DNA of 64,000 nucleotides from Pseudomonas brenneri. Its GTDB lineage: Bacteria; Pseudomonadota; Gammaproteobacteria; Pseudomonadales; Pseudomonadaceae. The DNA lies in contig NZ_VFIL01000006.1 in assembly GCF_007858285.1 (NCBI RefSeq), positions 1-64,000 of the forward strand, in the 5' to 3' direction. Under the pieces are notes generated by a model. The model saw nothing but the letters and a program-made list of their open reading frames with translations, had not been told where the DNA came from and ran no database searches. The position numbers and the translations under genes were made by a program. The first letter of the stretch is position 1, and each line of letters begins with the position of its first letter. Below, one piece after another: positions 58,196 to 64,000 of the stretch.

Positions 58196-58405
58196 GAATG
58201 ACCTCTTTTGCCTCGATAGATAAATATTTCTGGTTTCTTTGTGACTTTTTTACAGGCACCCGACGTACGGCAAATGATATCGTCGCTTCCCTCAAAGCCT
58301 TGTACCGCCTGACTTGTGTAGGACAATTGCGACGGTTCGTCGCGGTTTTCCTGATTTTGACGTCAAGGTTCAGTCGACAAACGGCCTGAGAAAGACACTA
58401 AAAGC

Positions 58406-58414
58406 TGTTATAAA
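58406..58414 (+). promoter_or_regulatory. extended -10 promoter for the NlpC/P60 gene
   Basis: TG-T-TATAAA lies 31 bases before the ATG of the peptidase gene, with no clear -35. The rest of the 249-base gap to the TM2 gene holds nothing else I can name. Confidence 0.45.
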
Positions 58415-58444
58415 GTTGCGCGCAAACCAACAAGAGCCTGCCTT

Positions 58445-59080
58445 ATGCGACCATTTTTAAAGACATGGCTAACCATTTGCCTATTAATGCCACTGGCCGC
58501 CCACGCCACCAATCGTGAGCAACGACTTCCGAACGTCAATGGTTTCACCCCTAAAGTCCACGCCACTACCAGCTCCGCCAAATCGGTAAAACTCACCGTC
58601 AAGCGCCCGACTCAAGTGAGCAAGGCCCACGGTAAAGCAGTTTCCGGCCTGGTAGCGAGCAATAACCAGCAAAGCAGCAAAGTCCTCAGCCGTGCGGTCA
58701 ACGTGCTCGGTACGCCTTATCGTTGGGGCGGCAGCAGCCCAAGTAAAGGCTTTGATTGCAGCGGCCTGGTGAAATACGCCTTCAATGATGTAGCTGCGGT
58801 GGATTTACCACGCACCTCCAATGCCATGGCCAGCGGCCACGGGCAGAAAGTCGATCGCAAGGATTTGAAGCCTGGCGACCTGCTGTTCTTCAAGCTCAAG
58901 AGCCGCCAAGTCAACCATGTTGCCATCTACCTGGGCAACGACCGCTTCATTCACGCACCGCGGCGTGGCAAGTCGGTCAGCATCGACACCCTGAAAAAGC
59001 CGTTCTGGAACAAGAACTACGTGATTGCCAAGCGTGTGCTGCCTAAAGAGCAGAACAACCTGCGGATCGTGCAACGCTGA
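58445..59080 (+). CDS. NlpC/P60 (C40) peptidoglycan endopeptidase, exported
   Basis: A 211-residue protein with a signal peptide (ends PLAAHA near residue 21), a basic Ser/Lys-rich linker of about 55 residues, and an NlpC/P60 domain. The catalytic cysteine is in GFDCSGLVKYAF near residue 105, the histidine in VNHVAIYLG near 157 and the polar third residue in HAPRRGKSV near 170. It would cut peptide stems in peptidoglycan in the periplasm. It is monocistronic, with a REP doublet after it. Confidence 0.92.
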   Translation: MRPFLKTWLTICLLMPLAAHATNREQRLPNVNGFTPKVHATTSSAKSVKLTVKRPTQVSKAHGKAVSGLVASNNQQSSKVLSRAVNVLGTPYRWGGSSPSKGFDCSGLVKYAFNDVAAVDLPRTSNAMASGHGQKVDRKDLKPGDLLFFKLKSRQVNHVAIYLGNDRFIHAPRRGKSVSIDTLKKPFWNKNYVIAKRVLPKEQNNLRIVQR

Positions 59081-59104
59081 TTCAAGGCTGAAATGCGGTA
59101 AAAC

Positions 59105-59196
59105 ATGTGGGAGCGGGCTTGCTCGCGAATGCAATAGATCAGCCACCAAAGAGGGTGACTGACACACCGCATTCGCGAGCAAGCCCGCTCCCACAT
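59105..59196. repeat. REP doublet (REPIN), CTGACACACCGC subgroup
   Basis: ATGTGGGAGCGGGCTTGCTCGCGAATGC and GCATTCGCGAGCAAGCCCGCTCCCACAT are exact reverse complements; the spacer ends GTGACTGACACACC. It lies between the convergent NlpC/P60 and pilT genes. Confidence 0.95.
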
Positions 59197-59220
59197 TTGA
59201 TTTTTATTGCCCGCAAGACC

Positions 59221-60255
59221 TCACATGTCGGTAGGCACCCTCGCCTTCTGCTGTGCCTCTTCCCGGCTGACGACCCCTTCCCCGACTAACCCCTTCAAGC
59301 TCATATCCAACGTCTTCATCCCCAACGCCCCACCCGTCTGGATCGCCGAATACAACTGCGCCACCTTGTCCTCACGGATCAGGTTACGGATCGCCGGTGT
59401 ACCGAGCATGATTTCATGGGCCGCCACGCGCCCGCCGCCAACTTTTTTCAGTAACACCTGGGAAACCACCGCCTGCAGCGACTCCGAGAGCATCGAACGG
59501 ACCATGGCCTTTTCCCCTGCCGGGAATACGTCCACCAGCCGGTCCACGGTCTTTGCCGCCGAACTGGTGTGCAGGGTGCCAAGCACCAGGTGCCCGGTTT
59601 CAGCCGCCGTCAGGGCCAGGCGGATGGTTTCCAGGTCGCGCAACTCACCCACCAGGATCACGTCCGGGTCTTCGCGCAACGCAGAGCGCAGGGCCGTGGA
59701 AAAGCTGTGGGTGTCGCGATGTACCTGGCGCTGGTTGATCAGTGCCTTGCGCGGTTCATGGACAAATTCGATGGGGTCTTCAAGGGTGAGGATGTGCTGA
59801 TGGCGGGTGTTGTTGAGGTAATCGACCATCGCCGCCAGGGTAGTGGACTTGCCCGAGCCCGTCGCACCGGTCACCAGTACCAACCCCCTGGGCAACTCGG
59901 CAATGCGCCGGAATATATCGCCCAGCCCCAGGGTTTCGAGGCTCTGGACCTGGGAGGGAATCGTGCGAAACACCGCGCCTATCCCCCGGTGCTGGCGGAA
60001 TACGTTGGCGCGAAAGCGCGCAACGCCAGGTAACTCGAAGGAAAAATCCGTTTCAAGAGATGTTTCGAAATCCTTTTGTTGATGCTTATTGAGGATCGGG
60101 CTGAGCAAGTCCGCAACTTGCGTAGCACTCAATGATGGCCAATCGAGTGGCACCACCTCACCGTCAATTCGCATCCTCGGCGCCAGCCCTGCCGACAGAT
60201 GCAGGTCGGAGGCGCCCCGGCTGACGCTTGCGGCCAGCAGTTCAGTGATGTCCAT
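59221..60255 (-). CDS. pilT: PilT, type IV pilus retraction ATPase
   Basis: A 344-residue hexameric ATPase that retracts type IV pili, the usual length. MDITELLAASVSRGASDLHLSAG is the N-terminus (given by its parts), with Walker A GATGSGKSTT near 130-139, the Asp box TLEDPIEFVH near 160, Walker B DPDVILVGELRD near 196-207, the His box GHLVLGTLHTSSAAKT near 220 and the C-terminal AIRNLIRE retraction motif near 288. It is divergent from yggS across 57 bases. pilU, which follows pilT in P. aeruginosa, is not present; the NlpC/P60 gene is there instead on the other strand. Confidence 0.96.
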   Translation of the reverse strand: MDITELLAASVSRGASDLHLSAGLAPRMRIDGEVVPLDWPSLSATQVADLLSPILNKHQQKDFETSLETDFSFELPGVARFRANVFRQHRGIGAVFRTIPSQVQSLETLGLGDIFRRIAELPRGLVLVTGATGSGKSTTLAAMVDYLNNTRHQHILTLEDPIEFVHEPRKALINQRQVHRDTHSFSTALRSALREDPDVILVGELRDLETIRLALTAAETGHLVLGTLHTSSAAKTVDRLVDVFPAGEKAMVRSMLSESLQAVVSQVLLKKVGGGRVAAHEIMLGTPAIRNLIREDKVAQLYSAIQTGGALGMKTLDMSLKGLVGEGVVSREEAQQKARVPTDM

Positions 60256-60312
60256 AGGGCTATCCATTTCCAGTAGAATGCCGCGGACTCCATATCCACG
60301 GGCGCAACTTGA

Positions 60313-60999
60313 ATGTCGACCATAGCAGACAATATTGGCCTGGTTAGTCAGCGGATCCGTGCTGCGGCCCAGGCCGTGCAACGTGATGAATCCAGCGTGC
60401 ATTTGCTGGCGGTCAGCAAGACCAAGCCCGCGCAAGCCGTGCGCGAAGCCTATGCCGCCGGGATGCGCGACTTCGGCGAGAACTACTTGCAGGAAGCCCT
60501 CGGCAAACAAGCCGAATTAACCGACCTGCCCTTGAGTTGGCACTTCATCGGCCCCATTCAATCGAACAAGACGCGCGCTATCGCCGAGAACTTCGCTTGG
60601 GTGCACTCTGTGGACCGCCTGAAAATCGCCCAACGCCTGTCCGAGCAACGCCCGGCCGACCTGCCAGCACTCAATATCTGCATTCAGGTCAATGTCAGTG
60701 GCGAAGCCAGCAAATCCGGCTGTACACCCGCCGATTTGCCAGCGCTGGCCGAGGCGATCAGCGCCCTGCCGCGTTTGAAGCTAAGGGGCCTGATGGCGAT
60801 TCCCGAGCCTACCGAGGACCGTGCCGCGCAAGATGCCGCGTTCGCAGCCGTGCGTGACTTGCAAGCGAGCCTGAACCTTGGGCTCGACACACTTTCCATG
60901 GGCATGAGCCATGACCTTGAGTCGGCCATTGCCCAAGGGGCCACCTGGGTGCGGATCGGTACCGCCCTGTTTGGCGCCCGCGACTACGGCCAGCCATGA
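60313..60999 (+). CDS. yggS: YggS family pyridoxal phosphate homeostasis protein
   Basis: A 228-residue PLP-binding fold-type III single-domain protein. The PLP lysine is in LLAVSKTKP near residue 36, followed by FGENYLQEAL near 54, WHFIGPIQSNKTR near 77 and the phosphate-binding SMGMSHDLESAI near 200. It has no known catalytic activity; it buffers PLP and affects amino acid pools. A TAGAAT hexamer at 60274-60279 may be its -10. proC follows 34 bases on, the usual yggS-proC-yggT order. Confidence 0.96.
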   Translation: MSTIADNIGLVSQRIRAAAQAVQRDESSVHLLAVSKTKPAQAVREAYAAGMRDFGENYLQEALGKQAELTDLPLSWHFIGPIQSNKTRAIAENFAWVHSVDRLKIAQRLSEQRPADLPALNICIQVNVSGEASKSGCTPADLPALAEAISALPRLKLRGLMAIPEPTEDRAAQDAAFAAVRDLQASLNLGLDTLSMGMSHDLESAIAQGATWVRIGTALFGARDYGQP

Positions 61000-61033
61000 A
61001 AATGGCTGACTTCCATCTGAGTAAGGACCTGTC

Positions 61034-61852
61034 ATGAGCAACACGCGTATAGCCTTTATCGGCGCCGGCAACATGGCGGCCAGCCTGATCGGCGGCCTGC
61101 GGGCCAAGGGCCTGGAAGCTGCGCAGATTCGCGCCAGCGATCCCGGCGCCGAGACCCGCGCACGGGTGAGTGCCGAGCACGGTATCCAGACCTTTGCCGA
61201 CAACGCCGAGGCCATCCAGGGTGTCGACGTGATTGTGCTGGCGGTCAAGCCACAGGCCATGAAGGCCGTGTGCGAAGCCCTGCGCCCAAGCCTGGCGCCG
61301 CAACAACTGGTGGTGTCGATTGCCGCCGGCATCAACTGCGCCAGCATGAACACCTGGCTCGGCGCCCAGCCCATCGTACGCTGCATGCCCAACACGCCAT
61401 CGCTGTTGCGCCAGGGCGTGAGCGGCTTGTACGCGACGGCACAAGTCAGCACCGCTCAGCGTGAGCAGGCCCAGGAACTGCTGTCGGCCGTGGGCATGGC
61501 CCTGTGGCTGGAAGAAGAACAGCAACTGGATGCCGTCACCGCCGTGTCCGGCAGTGGCCCGGCGTATTTCTTCCTGCTGGTCGAAGCCATGACCGAGGCT
61601 GGCGTGAAGCTGGGCCTGCCACGGGAAATCGCCGAGCAACTGACTCAGCAAACCGCCCTCGGCGCCGCGCATATGGTGGTGTCCAGCGATGTGGATGCAG
61701 CCGAGTTGCGCCGTCGCGTGACATCGCCCAATGGCACCACACAGGCTGCCATCGAATCGTTCCAGGCCGGGGGCTTTGAAGCCCTGGTCGAAAAAGCACT
61801 GGGTGCCGCCGCGCACCGCTCGGCCGAACTGGCCGAACAACTAGGTCAATAA
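61034..61852 (+). CDS. proC: pyrroline-5-carboxylate reductase
   Basis: Last step of proline synthesis: reduces pyrroline-5-carboxylate with NAD(P)H. The 272-residue protein has the Rossmann motif FIGAGNMAASLIGGL near residues 8-22, LAVKPQ near 68, RCMPNTPSLLRQG near 117 and the active-site region AVSGSGPAYFFLLVEAM near 170, with TSPNGTTQAAI near 235. It sits 9 bases upstream of yggT in one operon. Confidence 0.97.
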   Translation: MSNTRIAFIGAGNMAASLIGGLRAKGLEAAQIRASDPGAETRARVSAEHGIQTFADNAEAIQGVDVIVLAVKPQAMKAVCEALRPSLAPQQLVVSIAAGINCASMNTWLGAQPIVRCMPNTPSLLRQGVSGLYATAQVSTAQREQAQELLSAVGMALWLEEEQQLDAVTAVSGSGPAYFFLLVEAMTEAGVKLGLPREIAEQLTQQTALGAAHMVVSSDVDAAELRRRVTSPNGTTQAAIESFQAGGFEALVEKALGAAAHRSAELAEQLGQ

Positions 61853-61861
61853 GGAGCCAAT

Positions 61862-62452
61862 ATGATTGGTTTGAACACCGCAGCCGTCTACGTGCTGCAA
61901 ACCCTCGGCAGTCTGTATCTGCTGATCGTGCTGTTGCGTTTTGTGTTGCAACTGGTACGCGCCAACTTCTACAACCCTCTGTGCCAGTTCGCCGTGAAGG
62001 CCACCCAGCCGCTGCTCAAGCCGTTGCGCCGGGTGATCCCGAGCCTGTTCGGCCTGGACATGTCATCGCTGGTACTGGCGATCCTGGTCCAACTGGCGCT
62101 GATGGCCCTGACGCTGTTGCTGACCTACGGCACCACCGGCAACTTCCTGCAACTGATGGTGTGGGCCCTGATCGGCGTGACCGCACTGTTCCTGAAGATT
62201 TTCTTCTTTGCCCTGATCATCAGCGTGATCCTGTCCTGGGTCGCACCGGGCAGCCATAACCCTGGCGCCGAACTGGTCAACCAGATCTGCGAGCCCGCCC
62301 TGGCGCCGTTCCGCAAGATCCTGCCGAACCTCGGCGGCCTGGATATCTCGCCGATCCTCGCGTTCATGGTGCTCAAGCTCCTGGATATGCTGGTGATCAA
62401 CAACCTGGCGGCGATGACCATGATGCCGGACATCCTGCGCCTGCTGATCTGA
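61862..62452 (+). CDS. yggT: YggT family membrane protein
   Basis: A 196-residue inner-membrane protein with two YggT repeats, each with two hydrophobic segments: VYVLQTLGSLYLLIVLLRFVLQLVRANFYNP at the N-terminus and the second half around FALIISVILSWVAPGSHNP near residue 115 and CEPALAPFRKILPNLGGLDISP near 142 (both given in part). Function is uncertain; family members affect osmotic tolerance and division in various bacteria. A GGAGCC site lies just before the ATG. Confidence 0.94.
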   Translation: MIGLNTAAVYVLQTLGSLYLLIVLLRFVLQLVRANFYNPLCQFAVKATQPLLKPLRRVIPSLFGLDMSSLVLAILVQLALMALTLLLTYGTTGNFLQLMVWALIGVTALFLKIFFFALIISVILSWVAPGSHNPGAELVNQICEPALAPFRKILPNLGGLDISPILAFMVLKLLDMLVINNLAAMTMMPDILRLLI

Positions 62453-62456
62453 CCTT

Positions 62457-62522
62457 TGTAGGAGCCGGCTTGCCGGCGATGGCACCCGCGAAAACGCCAT
62501 CGCCGACAAGCCGGCTCCTACA
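62457..62522. repeat. REP doublet (REPIN)
   Basis: TGTAGGAGCCGGCTTGCCGGCGATGG and CCATCGCCGACAAGCCGGCTCCTACA face each other with one mismatch and a short spacer, between yggT and metX. Confidence 0.93.
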
Positions 62523-62614
62523 GAAACAAGCCGTCATCAGCCCGGACAAGGTTCGCTTGCCGCTAGCCCCCCCGCTCTTTAGACTTACGCCTCATTTAAA
62601 CGAGAGCAGGGTCG

Positions 62615-63754
62615 ATGCCAGCTGCCTTCCCCCCCGATTCTGTTGGACTGGTCGTGCCCCAAGTGGCGCACTTCAGCGAACCCCTGGCCCTGGCCTGCGG
62701 TCGATCGCTGCCGGCCTATGACCTGATCTATGAAACCTACGGCGCGCTGAACGCCACGGCCAGCAATGCCGTGCTGATCTGCCACGCCCTGTCTGGCCAT
62801 CATCACGCGGCGGGCTACCACAGCGCCGACGAGCGCAAGCCCGGCTGGTGGGACAGCTGCATCGGCCCCGGCAAGCCCATCGACACCAACAAGTTCTTTG
62901 TGGTCAGCCTGAACAACCTCGGCGGCTGCAACGGGTCCACCGGCCCCAGCAGCCTCAACCCGGAGACCGGCAAGCCGTTTGGCGCCGACTTCCCGGTGTT
63001 GACCGTGGAAGACTGGGTGCACAGCCAGGCACGCCTGGCCGACCTGCTCGGTGTACGCCAATGGGCGGCGGTGATCGGCGGCAGCCTGGGCGGCATGCAG
63101 GCGCTGCAATGGACCATCACTTACCCCGACCGTGTGCGCCATTGCCTGGCCATCGCCTCGGCCCCCAAGTTGTCGGCACAGAACATCGCCTTCAACGAAG
63201 TGGCGCGCCAGGCGATCCTCACCGACCCGGAGTTCCACGGCGGTTCGTTCCAGGAAGCGGGCGTGATCCCCAAGCGCGGGCTGATGCTGGCGCGGATGGT
63301 CGGGCACATCACCTACCTGTCGGATGACTCCATGGGCGAGAAATTCGGCCGTGGGCTCAAGAGCGAGAAGCTCAACTACGACTTCCACAGCGTCGAGTTC
63401 CAGGTCGAAAGCTACCTGCGCTATCAGGGCGAGGAGTTCTCCGGGCGTTTCGACGCCAACACCTACCTGCTGATGACCAAGGCCCTGGACTACTTCGACC
63501 CGGCGGCAAACTTTGATGACGACCTGGCGAAAACCTTCGAGGGTGCCAGCGCCAAGTTCTGCGTGATGTCGTTTACCACCGACTGGCGCTTCTCCCCGGC
63601 CCGTTCGCGGGAACTGGTGGATGCGCTGATGGCCGCGCGCAAAGACGTCTGCTACCTGGAGATCGATGCACCGCAAGGCCACGATGCCTTCCTGATCCCG
63701 ATCCCACGTTATTTGCAGGCTTTCAGCAACTACATGAACCGCATTACTTTGTGA
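62615..63754 (+). CDS. metX: homoserine O-acyltransferase (MetX family)
   Basis: Activates homoserine for methionine synthesis. The 379-residue alpha/beta hydrolase has the nucleophile serine in [10 protein letters not shown] near residue 154, LVICHALSG-type region [13 protein letters not shown] near 55, and the catalytic Asp/His pair toward the C-terminus ([10 protein letters not shown] near 312; APQGHDAFL near 350). In Pseudomonas the MetX fold is reported to use succinyl-CoA rather than acetyl-CoA; the acyl donor cannot be settled by eye. It is paired with metW 7 bases downstream. Confidence 0.95.
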   Translation: MPAAFPPDSVGLVVPQVAHFSEPLALACGRSLPAYDLIYETYGALNATASNAVLICHALSGHHHAAGYHSADERKPGWWDSCIGPGKPIDTNKFFVVSLNNLGGCNGSTGPSSLNPETGKPFGADFPVLTVEDWVHSQARLADLLGVRQWAAVIGGSLGGMQALQWTITYPDRVRHCLAIASAPKLSAQNIAFNEVARQAILTDPEFHGGSFQEAGVIPKRGLMLARMVGHITYLSDDSMGEKFGRGLKSEKLNYDFHSVEFQVESYLRYQGEEFSGRFDANTYLLMTKALDYFDPAANFDDDLAKTFEGASAKFCVMSFTTDWRFSPARSRELVDALMAARKDVCYLEIDAPQGHDAFLIPIPRYLQAFSNYMNRITL

Positions 63755-63761
63755 GAACGCC

Positions 63762-64000
63762 ATGAGAGCCGACCTGGAAATCATCCAAGACTGGATCCCC
63801 GCCGGCAGCCGCGTGCTCGACCTCGGTTGCGGCGATGGCGAACTGCTGAGCTGGCTGCGCGACAACAAGCAAGTCACCGGCTATGGCCTGGAAAACGACC
63901 CGGACAACATCGCCCAGTGCGTGGCCAAGGGCATCAACGTGATCGAGCAAGACCTGGACAAGGGCCTGGGCAACTTTGCCAGCAACAGCTTCGATATCGT
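63762..64000 (+). CDS. metW: MetW, methionine biosynthesis methyltransferase-like protein (3' truncated by window)
   Basis: The first 79 codons of MetW run off the window edge. The N-terminus MRADLEIIQDWIPAGSRVL is followed by a SAM-binding loop, DLGCGDGELLSWL near residue 22-34, and the acidic strand GYGLENDPDN near 43-52. MetW accompanies MetX in many Proteobacteria and is needed for its homoserine acyltransferase activity in some. It starts 7 bases after metX, so the two are one operon. Confidence 0.93.
   Translation, partial: MRADLEIIQDWIPAGSRVLDLGCGDGELLSWLRDNKQVTGYGLENDPDNIAQCVAKGINVIEQDLDKGLGNFASNSFDI

Overview
The window looks like a chromosomal segment of a fluorescent-group Pseudomonas. 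Codon use is high-GC. The gene order matches what I recall of two P. aeruginosa neighbourhoods (roughly metK to fba, and metX/pilT through pil-chp to ahcY) and of the mdc and dgu clusters. REP/REPIN palindromes of the GTGGGAGCGGGCTTGCTCGCGAA kind, well known in P. fluorescens genomes, are scattered between genes. I see no rRNA, tRNA, CRISPR, prophage structural genes or insertion sequences.

Layout. 1-640 is an AT-rich patch with one small exported protein. 646-7000 (minus strand) is a central carbon cluster: tktA, epd, pgk and fba, with two small lipoproteins. 7190-9520 holds sahR-metK behind a perfect palindrome that fits the known SahR operator. 9686-14083 is an envelope-flavoured block: two small DUF1090-type exported proteins flank ligB, a DNA ligase with a signal-like N-terminus, followed by a lipoprotein cytochrome c' and mltA. 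14138-16844 (minus) has MAPEG, EamA/DMT, formate/nitrite-type channel and acyl-CoA thioesterase genes. 16960-19605 has a promoter, an SAH riboswitch, ahcY and metF. 19733-26490 has an orphan binding protein, a RhlE-type helicase with a long leader, cybB-yceI, bioA and rsmE. 26620-30160 is dguABC with divergent dguR (D-glutamate use). 30220-39162 has a hemolysin III-like gene, mdcR and the full mdcABCDEGH-madLM malonate operon. 39374-41529 is an accessory patch: an unknown membrane protein, a C4-antisense-like RNA module with a leader ORF coupled to a DUF6124-type gene, and a higBA toxin-antitoxin pair. 41563-51441 (minus) is the pilGHIJ-chpA-chpC pilus chemosensory operon, without pilK or chpB. 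51681-57622 has gshB, tonB3, yqgE, ruvX, pyrR, pyrB and the inactive dihydroorotase pyrC'. 57767-62452 has a TM2 protein, an NlpC/P60 peptidase, pilT (no pilU beside it), yggS, proC and yggT. 62615 to the end has metX and the start of metW.

How the genes fit together. The methyl cycle is the strongest theme. metX/metW make methionine, metF supplies methyl-THF, metK makes SAM and ahcY clears SAH. Two different SAH sensors appear within 10 kb: a SahR-type repressor-methyltransferase fusion next to metK, and an SAH riboswitch in front of ahcY. Twitching-motility functions (pilGHIJ-chpA-chpC, tonB3, pilT) are spread over 20 kb but lack the adaptation enzymes and pilU at the usual positions. The least ordinary element is the RNA module at 40460-40705. 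There a small terminated RNA, an mRNA leader complementary to it, and a leader ORF overlapping the next gene by ATGA reproduce the logic of phage C4/icd/ant immunity control.
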